64,000 nucleotides of DNA from Drechslerella dactyloides (Eukaryota > Ascomycota > Orbiliomycetes > Orbiliales > Orbiliaceae): assembly GCA_020064725.1 (NCBI GenBank), contig JAGTWJ010000003.1:1178001-1242000 (forward strand), in the 5' to 3' direction. Shown here one piece after another: positions 25,238-35,550 of this stretch (the first letter of the stretch is position 1; each line of letters begins with the position of its first letter). The notes beneath the pieces are model-generated. The model made no database searches. It saw nothing but the letters and a program-made list of their open reading frames with translations, and was not told the DNA's origin. Position numbers and translations under genes: made by a program.

Positions 25238-25387
25238 CTAGTTGGAGAAGGGAACAATGGTTCCGTCAGGCAGAGTCTTGACAGCGTCCTCCACGTTGGT
25301 CTGAGGCATCGGTGCTGCGATCGGAGCGGCGAGCACAGAGGAGAAAGAGGCAACAATGAGGACGGCGAGAGCGATGAACTTCTGCAT
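25238..25387 (-). CDS. Small secreted peptide precursor (49 aa)
   Basis: A single-exon frame runs from the ATG at 25387 to the TAG at 25238-25240, 49 residues. The first 21 residues are a textbook signal peptide (MQKFIALAVLIVASFSSVLA, then A). The mature part would be about 28 residues, Pro- and Val-rich, with no cysteine, starting APIAAPMPQ and ending DGTIVPFSN. A TATA-like element (TTTATATCC on the gene strand) lies about 60 nt before the ATG, and a second (CTATATAAATCC) about 320 nt before. The clean signal peptide plus promoter elements argue for a real gene despite the small size. I do not recognise a family. No dibasic processing site or internal repeat is present, so a pheromone precursor is unlikely. 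Confidence 0.6.
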   Translation of the reverse strand: MQKFIALAVLIVASFSSVLAAPIAAPMPQTNVEDAVKTLPDGTIVPFSN

Positions 25388-26912
25388 TTTGATTGGATTG
25401 GATGGTTGTTTTTATCGACGGCAAGTATGGATATTCTTAAGAACGGGGATATAAATCGGTGTCGATATTTCGTTCAAGTAGCGAATGGCTGGAGCGACCG
25501 ACTGAATGAACGGACTGGTTGAGGCCTTGATATTTTTGAAATCTCGAAAATGAAAGAGGATAAGAAACGTCGACCGGCGACAAAGGACGGAATTGATCCA
25601 CGAATCTGCTTGTTTGGAACGAAGGGAAACGGTAGGCTTGTAATGGGACGGCTTGCGTGAAGAGAGAAGGAAAGAGGAAGGACTAGCTGTAAACACGGAA
25701 ACAATGGATTTATATAGTATGATTCTTGAGGCGCCTGGCCAGCTGGGCAATTACCAAGTGTTCTGCTTTAATGTGGTGTAATGATTTACTTGAAGCCGTT
25801 CTATCCTATCTGTTTCAAGATCGTGACGACCTTGGCGATGAGTTTCCACACCAGACATGTTTCTTATTAACAGGCGCAGATGCCCAGCCCCAGGTAAACG
25901 GTGGGTCCCAGCAACGTGAACAAGTTTCAATACAAACGAGCTTGGCCCGTACTGGCGCCTGCCGAAAAACTTCGCAATGGTATTAATCACTGGCCTGCGT
26001 TCCTGCATCTGCAAACCAGCGTGGCATGATATCCACTAATACTCAGTGCAACGGAGAAGCAAGCTGTCGTGCTGATTGTTTCTGTCTTTCGATAATACGG
26101 GTTGTGTGTGAAGTTGGTCGTGTCGCGACATCGTGCGCGCTGTTGAGTGCAACAGTTGCGTTTCGCTTGCGTTTGAAGGGGCTTAGGTCGTCCTTTCAAG
26201 CTCCCCGTTTCGAGCCATATATCGAACGGACCCGCAAGTATCCACACTTCATGAACTGATGGTTTTCCGTAAAGCCGATCTCATTTAGTTATACACAAAC
26301 TATCATAATACGTATCGAGTCTTGGTTAAAGTTATATATATGTTCGTGGCAAGGCCGGGCGAAATGGTGCCGAGACCGATCTGGGCCTCAAATTCGGCAC
26401 CACATTCCAAATCGTCGACGTCCTCTCCACCCAGAGACGAAAAGGCTCAGCCTAAGCTACGAATGAGGATCCAAACCAAGCGTTTTCATATAATATCATT
26501 AATAGCTTTCTAGAGCTACGATTTCTGGTACTTTACTAGCGCTTGGCCTTCACGGGCCTCATTCAATCTTTCGCGAGGTTATACAGAGCTGTGACATGCA
26601 GTCACAATATCAGGGATTGATCTTTCCCTGCGCTCCACCTTGACCTGCGAATAACGAAAACCCGATTAATCTATAGGGATATTCGAGTTTTTTTTTCGGG
26701 CGCCAAAGACAATAAAATCAAATATATGATCTAGTCTGCTGGAATACTTACTGTATGCAGTTGTGATGTCGAGCATCTTAGGATAGATTGGAACAATGAG
26801 AAATGCGATACCAATGTCTAAATAAGAGAGGGTTGAAAAAGCAAATCTTGAAGTCATTCTTTGCGAACCAAACGCGCCTCACGATTAGAAATCTCTGATG
26901 AACGGTTAAAAC
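25388..26912. other. Intergenic
   Basis: This holds the promoter side of the small secreted peptide gene and the downstream side of the WD-like gene. Open frames at 25412-25750, 25987-26247 and 26026-26259 are short and unrecognised. Confidence 0.45.
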
Positions 26913-28810
26913 TCATTCAGGCCTCTGCCGCTTCCTGGCCTCAGCCGGTTCATCACTCCAAAATGTCTGTCGTTCAAGCCGGCGCGCCAACTCAACCAGC
27001 TCACCGTCGAAAAGACTGTCCCATTGGTCGTTTTCCCTTTTCCTCTTCGCTGTTACCAGCGGCGCCCAGGGATCAACAAGCTGTCGGCTTTCCTCATCTC
27101 TCTGGAAATATGCTTTATCCACCTGACGCGACATATTGTATTCGAGGATTGTGAAACCATTCGACATCTGAGTCATCATCAAGCGCCGACCGCCCTCAGG
27201 GCTTACGAAAGAGGAGCACGAAAGCTGGTTGCAAGCGCGGTTGAAGACTTTTCCAAGCTCAAGCTTAAAGCACTCCTCTTCCGATCCCCGGACTGTCAAC
27301 AGGTTGTTGTATCGGGTTATGCAGGCAGAAGCGGGACTAAAATCATTAACATTGTCAATGGGAAAGGTGATTGATGCGGTAGGGTCGACTTCATCTTTCA
27401 AAGCACCAACTGAAAAGGACTTTTTATCCCCCGAACAGTGCCCGTGGTGCTGAAATCTCGGTGGCCTTTCGGTCAGGTCCCAGCACCCGTACTCGCCATC
27501 ATCCAGGACAGCCCATAATTGGTAGAGCGAGTCACCTGTGTGTCGCCTGTGAAGAAGAGAACTTATCACTAGAATTTTCTTCCGAGCTTCGAGATGAGAC
27601 GGCATTGAGGGATGTGTATCAACCTCAAGCCGACGCTTGTCCCTCGTGGGGGCGTAAAGCGTCATCTTTTCCTCCAAAACGCCCTCGAAAGGATCCAGAT
27701 GAAGGACCTTGACCAAGCCGTTCAGCTTCTGCACGACATGTAGAGCCAGTGTATTCGGCGTACTTTCAAACCCTGCGACCAGGCCAGCGCGTTTGAGATC
27801 GATAAAGATCTCACTGGTGTTGAAATTGAGCAGCCGACCCGTGATTTGACATTGCTGTCTGGCTCGGCCATCGGGACGAAGCATAGTGTTCCAAACGTAG
27901 ACCTGCCCAGACACATGCGTAGATCCAATGATAAGATGCCAACTGGATTCATTCTCAGCTTCACCATTCTACGGTGAGCCAGAGTGTGCCACGCGTTGCA
28001 AGATACTCATGCAGATTCCTCTCGGACGGGGCTGTCTCCTAATACTGGGGCCGAGAGACATGATAGTAACCGGGAAATCAGGCGAAATATGTTCAGTCGA
28101 AGAAATCCCAGGCGGAGGCAGCCGTAAAGGAAGAGTGACCAACTGCACCGTGCCATCTTCAGTGATAGCGGTGACGTAGAGGCTATGGGACCACGGCTCC
28201 GATACAGAGTCTACATTCCCTAGGAGGGAGTTATCAAAGGTGGGAAATGCAAACTCCGTGACAGGGCTACTGAGATCGACGGAGTATTTCCATGGGAATC
28301 GAGCATTATGCCGGGAGCCGCATCTTTCTGACTCGCTATGAGATTCATACTTGAGATCGTAGTCTTCGTGGCTGAATGGCGGAGTCAATATATGCGACTG
28401 ATCCGTGTGTCCATTGTCTTCTGTGGTTAGGTCGCTCTTGCTGATGATTTCGATGTCGCTGTCGCTATCTCCTAGCTTGAGACTGCAAATTCGGCGACGC
28501 TGCGACCGCCGAGGGTAGATAATCGACAGGCCGGTCTTAGTGCCATACACGACGATGCTTCGGTCGTAATGGCCTGGGATATCAAGAGATTCGCAAACGA
28601 TTTTCCTGGAACCGTTTGATCGAGGCAGAGGGAGTGGATAGTATTGAGCTGGAGCCGTGACATAGTCTGTTTGTAGTGAGTAGCTATAGTATAAAGTGGT
28701 GTCAGCGAGCACGCATCACGAGAAAGGCGGAAACCGAGTCACCTGAGAAGACGTGTCTTGGGATTGATTTTGGTGATCGTGGGGACCTTCATGTCTTCTG
28801 AATCTGCCAT
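26913..28810 (-). CDS. WD40-like beta-propeller protein, possibly Nup37-like nucleoporin
   Basis: Three exons: 28810-28743, 28683-28007 and 27958-26913, with introns of 59 and 48 nt. The product has 596 residues. The second intron is inferred. Read without it, the long frame meets an in-frame TAG at 27971-27969 and then stays open for over 340 codons. Splicing GTATCT...CTCAC...GAAG keeps frame and removes the stop. Several blade-like segments are visible: SIVVYGTKTGLSIIYP, SLYVTAITEDGTVQLVTLPL, VSGQVYVWNTML and LYQLWAVLDDGEYGCWDL, with an acidic Ser/Asp insertion after the first. The blade order and the GxWxxWD-type segment recall fungal Nup37, an outer-ring nucleoporin. This is a recollection of family style, not an alignment. 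The C-terminus is basic and helical. If the 48-nt intron is wrong, the gene is a pseudogene. Confidence 0.6.
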
Positions 28811-28927
28811 GTTGGCGCTTCGTGGATGTTGAAGAAGAGAGCGTTGATGGAAGACAGCAGGCTTAACGAGCTGGTTTGTAAACCAAACCCTCGCGTCGGT
28901 TCGAATGTTAGCGCAAACAAACACTAC

Positions 28928-29162
28928 CACCCGGGTGACAATAAAAAGTGAACAACCCGAGAATTAGCGAATACTCTCCATCGACCTCACGACACAACCA
29001 ACCGGCACAACTCCAAATAAAATTTGGGGAAAGGATTCTCTAGTATCTTGAGAATCTTTAGAAGCTCGAAATTAATTTTTTCACTTAGAACTGATGGAAT
29101 TATAGCAGTTTGAAAATTGGGGTTTGCTCGTGTGTTGTTTACTTTTTACTGTCACCCGGGTG
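28928..29162. mobile_element. Candidate MITE, 235 bp, 29-bp terminal inverted repeats, 5-bp target duplication
   Basis: The ends are inverted copies. The left begins CACCCGGGTGACAATAAAAA and the right, read inward, begins CACCCGGGTGACAGTAAAAA. 27 of 29 bases match. The flanks carry the same 5 bp, ACTAC, at 28923-28927 and 29163-29167, as expected of a target-site duplication. Each end opens with a 10-bp palindrome (CACCCGGGTG). The interior is AT-rich, has no ORF and is too short for a transposase, so any movement would depend on an element elsewhere. It lies about 120 nt upstream of the WD-like gene start. The superfamily is not clear from a 5-bp duplication. Confidence 0.65.
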
Positions 29163-29167
29163 ACTAC

Positions 29168-29917
29168 TTACGCTCAACGCGCAAGCAAGCAGAGGATCCA
29201 ACACGAAGGAACAGACCCTTCGAATTCCAGAGGGCGGAATAGAAATAGTAGCAAGAAGCAAGAACTAACTCTACGTGAACAGACAGCACCCGCAGAAAAC
29301 GCTGAGCAACAGATGTATCGATATGTAGCCTTTAGTTCAATCAACCTACTCTTGATCTATCGACTACACCAGAACGATTGGAAACTGCTAGGAAATATCA
29401 TAATTTGTGGTGCTCTTCTCTGATACCATTGAAGCGATTTGAAGAGATCACCCCAAATATCAACGGATCTTGGAGCCACTGGAACTTCCATATGAATCTC
29501 AAACAGCTATAGCTTGGCGGTAATAATGCGTATATTAAGGGAATGCGTAGGAGTTACATCGTCAGACCGGCAAAACTCGACTAGTTCTCTTAGGCCTGCG
29601 CAATAAGCTGAAGTAAACTAGGCTGATCATTTCCCTCTTGATGAGGGATCCACTCTTGTGAGCTACAAATTGATCTCGTAGGCTAAACATTCTCTCTTTC
29701 AAAGATCATGCTCGCCCGTCTATAAATCCGTAGCTTAGTATTATTGCAGCTTGCTCAGGTATCTTCGTAGGTTTGACAAGCGGAGGAATGCTGGGGTTGG
29801 ACAAAACCTCCATACATGCATGTTTCTGTCGCACATATGTTCTAGGTATAATGTTACTTGAACGAATTTGATTTATTTACTCGAATCTATTCCTATCTAT
29901 CTATAACTGCTATAGTT
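29168..29917. other. Intergenic beyond the candidate MITE
   Basis: This is AT-rich DNA up to the 3' end of the desaturase gene. The open frame 29124-29423 (plus) starts inside the right end of the inverted-repeat element and shows no domain. I treat it as chance. Confidence 0.45.
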
Positions 29918-31240
29918 CTATTTAGAGGCCTTGTGAAAAAGATTGCGGTACATATAAACCCCACTTCCCTCTTTGCCTTGTGTTTCCTCCACGAAATTGC
30001 AAGTGCGCCGATTCCTCCAGAATGCGGTCCAAAAACTGGTCTCAACGTCTGCTTTGTATTGTTTACCCATTACTCTCCTGATATGAATTGAGGCTTCAGC
30101 GGCGTGATAGAAGGGGATAGTGGAGATGAGGTGGTGGCAAACGTGCGTTCCAACGATGTTGTGGAAGAGATGCCTGTCAATGAAACCGAGATCACGGTCG
30201 ATTGTAGCCGCTGCACCGCGAGCGAAAGTCCAGGTCTTGTTATCGTAATGGGGCATCGATGCGTCAGTGTGATGAAGGAAAGTAATTGCGACTGTTCTAC
30301 TTGATTAGTTTTATTTTGCCATCCGACAGAGTTTTGAGTATATGGGTACAAGTGCTGACGAACCAATCCAGTTGTTTACCCATAACCATGGGATCCCCCA
30401 CAGAACGATCACATACCAACTTCCGAAAATCTGGCCTGCAATTGCAAGGCAGGCAATCATAGCTGCAACGCCGATGTCAGAGAGCATAATTAGTGGGAGA
30501 TCGTTCTCTTTATATAAGAGACTGTCTTTGCCGAAATAGAAATGTGAGAGAGGCATTCCCTTGACACCACCGTATTCCTGTCCCGATAAATTGAACAGAA
30601 GGTACGCAGGCCATCCACATAACTGGTGAATAAGATCATAATACAATGCGGAAATGGGAGAGTCCTCAACAAGTTCGGCTAACTCAATGATATTCGCCTG
30701 AGCCTTCTCTCCGAAATTGTCCTTGATCCATGACTCTCTCGTATGCGGCACGAAGGCAACGTCCCGTTCAATATTGCCCGTTGCCTTATGGTGCTGAGAG
30801 TGCGAGAGACGCCACGAGTGGAAAGGAACAAGGAGAAAAGAATGCATTATCAACCCCATGGTCCAGTTCAGCGTCTTGGATTTGGAGAATGCTCCATGGC
30901 CGCACTCATGCGCCAGGATCCAGATGCCGGTGAAAACAAACCCTTGGACCGTGGTGTAGGCAACCCATGCTGCGCAACGGAAGTATACGTTGGGCAGTTG
31001 AGGTATGTATGTGACAGCTAGATAGACTAAAGCCGAGAGATAAAAGCAATCGCGGACGACATATGCCATCGACCGAATCATGGAGGATTTGAAACAGTGG
31101 GCAGGAATGGCACCGTAGATCTCCTTCATCGTGAAGGTAGGTACCTCGAAAACATTGCCATGTAAATCGAGATGCTGATCCTCAGACGCCTTTAGTTTTA
31201 GGCTGACTGACTTTTCAGCAAGAAGAGTTACAGCGGCCAT
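29918..31240 (-). CDS. Membrane fatty acid desaturase, delta-12 (oleate) type
   Basis: Two exons, 31240-30364 and 30291-29918, with a 72-nt intron. The product has 416 residues. The three histidine boxes that bind the di-iron centre are present: HECGH (111-115), HSQHH (147-151) and HVCHH (342-346). Hydrophobic membrane segments lie between about 66 and 110 and between about 235 and 290. The join restores the conserved WIVAITFLHHTD segment, which supports the unusual donor GTTCGT. The family works in the ER and introduces a double bond into acyl lipids. Box spacing and the HYDNKTWTFARGA segment fit delta-12 or the closely related delta-15/omega-3 enzymes. Sequence alone does not separate them. 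It neighbours an FAD oxidase and a short HMG-CoA reductase, so a role in specialised metabolism (fatty-acyl or polyyne-type) is possible but unproven. Confidence 0.85.
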
Positions 31241-32646
31241 CTTTCCTGCTTTGGTGTTGGAAAGACAAGTAGCACACTACGCTGGAAGACAGTATAGATG
31301 TGATATATGGCACTATAGCCGTAGGTTATCGGACAAGTTATCGCGTATTGTCATCTAATTGAGGGATATTTCTGGGCTTTATAGACGTCTAGTCTCGAGG
31401 CTAGTAGATGTCAGCTCCCTGTTATCATCGGTTAGCTGGTATCACACGATCTAGTCTTCGAATTTTCTAGGTAGAGTGCGCAGACTCATGATTAATCGCG
31501 GATATCTTCCAACGTCTATGGTATGAATCTGTGAAATTTGCGATGAGAGACGAATCGAAATAAGACCCTGCAGGCTTATCTAGGGTCCTATTGCCGATCC
31601 GAGGCCGCAGTGACTTCTCTTGCTCCTTCGCGTTGACCTTGTTGTAGATTTGGCATAGTCTGAATAGTTTTAGTAGAGTCCGTAGCCAAACACGGTTTCG
31701 CGTCGAATACGGTAACTGTAACCATACCTTGGTATCCTCTTGAATATTTGCCAGAGAGGAAGATACCGCTGCTACCCAAAAGAGCGGCAGGGGTGGCCTG
31801 ACAGTGTCTTCATCGGAGACCTTGGACCTATGCTCTTTGCTGCCGCAGGCATCACACCGCGCCACACTGCACTTTTCACTCGCTAGAATGTATGCACGTC
31901 AAACGCCGAACTTGCATTATCATCGTTTATCGGTATGTACCGGTACATGTACTACCCACTACACAAATTAGCCGCCATGAATACACAAACCTTATTCTAT
32001 CGGTTCATTTGAACGAGAGCCGAGTCAAGCCATATCGTCTCGAAGCGTTCTGATGCAGGGTCTACTAGGCTCAGATATGCCTAATGACTTCCTGTCTATA
32101 GTCAAAACATTAGTCATGATATGCATATGCGCCGAAAGTCGCCAGTTTGCAATGGATATCGGATCATGATGATCAATCACGGCCTTCGGTCGAATCCGCC
32201 CGCGGGACGGCTACAGTTGAGCCTATAGCTAGATAACAGAATTCTACTATCAGAACACATATTCTGAAAGCTTCACTACAAGTATCATTGTACCAGTAAT
32301 ATGTGTAATGCAGCCAAGTCTCATTGAGCAGCGCTGTTTCGGGCGCCAAAGTCTTCTTATCTGATCATTGCATTGTTGACTCGGATGAGCTCGCTGTTTT
32401 CGCAAAAGCGAGCTAGCATTTTTGGCTGAAGACTAACTCCATATCTGGCATGATAACTTGCTAATAGCGGAGACTTCTCATATCTTCTAGACAGAAATAC
32501 TTGTGCTCGATTCTATCAAAAAGACTAGTTCTTGTATAACGATGCTGTACAAACAGAACAGTTTCACCAGTTGGTGTTAAAGCTGCAACAAGCGAATGTG
32601 TTGTTCTACTCAACTGCAACTTCAGTGGTGCAAAAGTTCAAACGAG
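31241..32646. other. Intergenic between desaturase and FAD oxidase
   Basis: This contains the desaturase promoter and 1.4 kb without a supported gene. The frame 31467-31865 (minus) starts MARCDACGSKEHRSK but has no complete zinc motif and no second exon I can justify. 31920-31960 has several TACATG/GTACAT palindromic words. Confidence 0.45.
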
Positions 32647-34254
32647 TTAACAGATCTTTGACAATAGGTGTGAGGTCTTGTGGGAAGCACTTAAGCCCCT
32701 GGCCCTACTGCTATCTCTTGCTACACTGAACGTGTTTGGTGTAAAAATCCCATCTGGGTCCGCCCTCGCCCTCACTTGCTTCAATTTGTTATATTTTGCT
32801 TCATCTTCGTAATATAACTTCCAACTCGCGTCAAGATCGAGGTTACCATAGGAGCCCCAAAGCAGGCGGCGATCCTCCTTGCTGAATTTTCCGTTGGGTC
32901 CGATTCCCTCTTGATAGTTTATAGCTTGCCAGGCCTTGGCTACTTGCTTTTGATCGGGGTGGTGATAAAGGTCCATGGTAGTGAGGAGCGTACTGTCACG
33001 CCAGCTGTAGGAGGTGCCGTTGCCACGGCTCGATGTGAACTTCGAGTGCTTCCCACCTATAACTTGCCATTGGGCAGAAACCCAACACTTGTTATCTGTA
33101 GGTTTGACGATGGAATCAATACGCTCCGTTTGCCAACTTGCCCACCCGTCTGCGACAAGGCTCCTTGACTTGGTGACTTGTATGTTCTTAATATATGGAA
33201 AATCGAACTCGCGATCTAGTGGAAAGATCCAATTGGCAACATGTTGCGACATCGGAAGTGTCTGTACAGGAAGATTGAAAACGGAACCCTCACGGATTCT
33301 CTCAAACCACGCTTCGTCACATTTGTCATTCTCGCTAAATGGCACCCACTGCGCGAAAACGACGATAAGACGGGGTGCATTTGGACGGCCGTCTTCGCCA
33401 TAGAAGTGAGGATAACTCTGGCGCATAATCGGGTCAAGCTCTCCAATGGCGTCAAGGCATTTGTTTGTAGAGCTCATAATTGTGACACAAAGATCATAAT
33501 TCCTTTCCAGATTGTCGTTGTCTGCCATTTCGGCAACTATGTTGAGAAGGCGTTCTAATATCTTAGGGTCATACCAAAACAAAGATTTGAGGCCTCGAGA
33601 GCCCTGATAATCTGCATCTCGGTACAGTTTGACAGTAATATGAGTAATTACGCCAAAATTTCCGGGGCTGCCGCCAAGAATAGCGCTGAACAGGTCTCTG
33701 TCGCTTTCTGGAGTGACGTCGATAGACTCCCCTTGGTAGTTGACGATTTCAATGCAGGTAACATGGTCACCAAAGAGACCAAAGCTGCGCTGTAGCTGTC
33801 CCCATCCCCCAGTTTGAACATGCCCACCGAGATGTACGCCAATACACTGGCCGTGTGCGACAAAAAGGCCGTATTGTGCGAGAAAGGCTTGGAATTCCCC
33901 CAGACCCCAACTAACGCTGGTACGAATAAAAGGCTGTCCGTCCTTTTCAAAAATGCACCTGTCACTAGGACCCTTGAAAGTTGTTTTCAAGTCCAGCTGG
34001 ATATTTGGAGCAGGGGTAGATGATGCCCCGCTGTACTGATTCCCACCAGTTCTAATTGCAACAGCAATGTGGTGGGATTTAGCATATTTGAGGACGGTGG
34101 CGATATCGGCTTTATTTTTTGGCTTTACGATCAGTGCTGGACGCATACGATCTTCAGATTCAAAACTTGAAGTCGCAAATTGCTGGTAGTGTTTCTCGTA
34201 ATCGTCAGTCCCCTTGAGATACTGCTCCCCAGCAACACCGTTGATGGTTGCCAT
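32647..34254 (-). CDS. FAD-linked oxidoreductase, berberine bridge enzyme-like (PCMH FAD domain)
   Basis: A single exon from the ATG at 34254, 535 residues. The FAD-binding PCMH domain starts near residue 40 (ALIVKPKNKADIATVLKYAK). The covalent-flavin motif normally read RTGGHxYSG is here RTGGNQYSG (residues 68-76), so the histidine is Asn72 (codon AAT). The second attachment motif is intact: HGQCIGVHLGGH with Cys137. The flavin might therefore be held by the cysteine alone or non-covalently. A BBE domain follows, and the family C-terminus PDGIFTPNTF is near residue 500, with about 30 extra residues after it. No signal peptide is visible, so it is likely intracellular. Such oxidases carry out oxidative cyclisation or alcohol and sugar oxidation in fungal secondary-metabolite pathways. 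The substrate is unknown. Confidence 0.85.
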   Translation of the reverse strand: MATINGVAGEQYLKGTDDYEKHYQQFATSSFESEDRMRPALIVKPKNKADIATVLKYAKSHHIAVAIRTGGNQYSGASSTPAPNIQLDLKTTFKGPSDRCIFEKDGQPFIRTSVSWGLGEFQAFLAQYGLFVAHGQCIGVHLGGHVQTGGWGQLQRSFGLFGDHVTCIEIVNYQGESIDVTPESDRDLFSAILGGSPGNFGVITHITVKLYRDADYQGSRGLKSLFWYDPKILERLLNIVAEMADNDNLERNYDLCVTIMSSTNKCLDAIGELDPIMRQSYPHFYGEDGRPNAPRLIVVFAQWVPFSENDKCDEAWFERIREGSVFNLPVQTLPMSQHVANWIFPLDREFDFPYIKNIQVTKSRSLVADGWASWQTERIDSIVKPTDNKCWVSAQWQVIGGKHSKFTSSRGNGTSYSWRDSTLLTTMDLYHHPDQKQVAKAWQAINYQEGIGPNGKFSKEDRRLLWGSYGNLDLDASWKLYYEDEAKYNKLKQVRARADPDGIFTPNTFSVARDSSRARGLSASHKTSHLLSKIC

Positions 34255-35550
34255 GATCAATTGCAAAAGAAGAGTTATAAGTATAGGAATGATCTCGTAT
34301 ACGCAGTTTGATATAGAAGCAAAATGGAAGAATAATTTTGCTTGTGAGACTAGTGTGGCTATGATTGGGATTGGGTAAGTGCCTACTCCCCCTTAGCCAA
34401 TCTTACTGTATATATATGTAAGTTAATCTTACGTTTACGAGTACATTCTATAGTTCTATAATCACAAATCATAAGATATGTCTCCATTTGCTTGCTTAAC
34501 CGCCTCCAAAGTATAGTACACAAATTGAGAAAACTTGGCGTTTATTTGTCCCGTTCGCCGACCTTCCATGGACAACGTTGCTAGACGGAGACAAGTTATC
34601 AGTCTGCCTGTTCTTTTTCGTACGAATAAGTACATGTACTAAGTGAGTGAACTTAAATTCTGGGGTAGTATTTCCCATATTTACGTAAACCAACGACTGG
34701 ATAAGAGTATGCAAGTGCTTGCTGATTCGCTGGGCTATATTTGAAGTTATAATGAGTGCTTTCTTTCCTTGATTTCTGCCTGATAATGGTCTTGAGAGTC
34801 ATGTTGCAAGACCAACATTACCCGATTCTGGGTATCTATCCGATGTTGAACCTCTATCCGGATTCGAACCTGATTTCCGCCGAACCTGCATAAAACTGAA
34901 TCGCTTGATACATCCGACCTTGCATCCGAGTTACCCGATTAAGAAGCCAATCTGTCTGATATCGCGATGAATACATGAATTTGCGATACGTTCATCGAAG
35001 TTTGCCACAAGTTGTCAAGCTGCTAACCGATTGCGGATGCAACTGCATGATGGAATTTCGCTGATTTCTCCATCTCGATCACATGGAATTAGGGGCCGAT
35101 GTCAAAGATCTTGACAAAAGGCCGGAGAAAAGCCGCTAGTATTCATCTGTACGCTTTGACAGGTCGGGTTTTGCCGACAGACGTCCAGGACGGCGGGTAT
35201 TTCCTATTTTGTAAGCATAGCACGTAAGACAACACTTCGGATTCGAGTCGACTCCAGTTAATCCATATGGCCATCGGTAATCGTTGTCCATATGCATACA
35301 CCTCATGACAGAGTCAATTTAGTGCAGTTTACACATGTATACATATACGTATACAGTCGATAAAGGGAGGGACGCTTATGGAACTACGTACATGTACAAT
35401 GCTGTAGTCATATTAAATATGAGCCTTTTACTATACTATATGGCATACCAGCAGCAGGGATTTCGAGAGCAGACATAGCCGCAGCAATTACTCTCTAGAT
35501 ATCCAAAATTGTTATTCCCTCGATCAACCTATTGATTTTTCTCCTCAAAT
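34255..35550. other. Divergent intergenic region, FAD oxidase and HMG-CoA reductase promoters
   Basis: 1.3 kb separates the two divergent starts. 34800-34960 is built of many ATCCGA/CCGAT/ACCCGAT words in both orientations, which could be degenerate repeats or regulator sites. A TATA-like run (TATATATATG) sits near 34411-34420 on the FAD oxidase side. An in-frame TGA lies 30 nt before the HMG-CoA reductase ATG, so that protein does not extend upstream in this frame. Confidence 0.45.

Noticed and set aside
27969..28712. Calling the WD-like gene a pseudogene because of the in-frame TAG
   Set aside because: A frame-keeping 48-nt intron with acceptable donor, branch and acceptor removes the stop, and both sides remain open for hundreds of codons.
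29124..29423. 99-codon plus frame overlapping the right end of the candidate MITE
   Set aside because: It starts inside the terminal repeat, shows no transposase motif and no known domain; MITEs are non-coding.
31467..31865. 132-codon minus frame starting MARCDACGSKEHRSK, considered as a Zn2Cys6 regulator fragment
   Set aside because: The cysteine spacing does not make a Zn2Cys6 or other zinc motif, there are no further cysteines, and no promoter or second exon supports it.
34845..34890. tRNA T-arm-like GGTTCGAATCC on the minus strand
   Set aside because: The T stem does not pair fully (UCAGG with CCGGA) and no D-arm, anticodon arm or acceptor stem could be placed around it.
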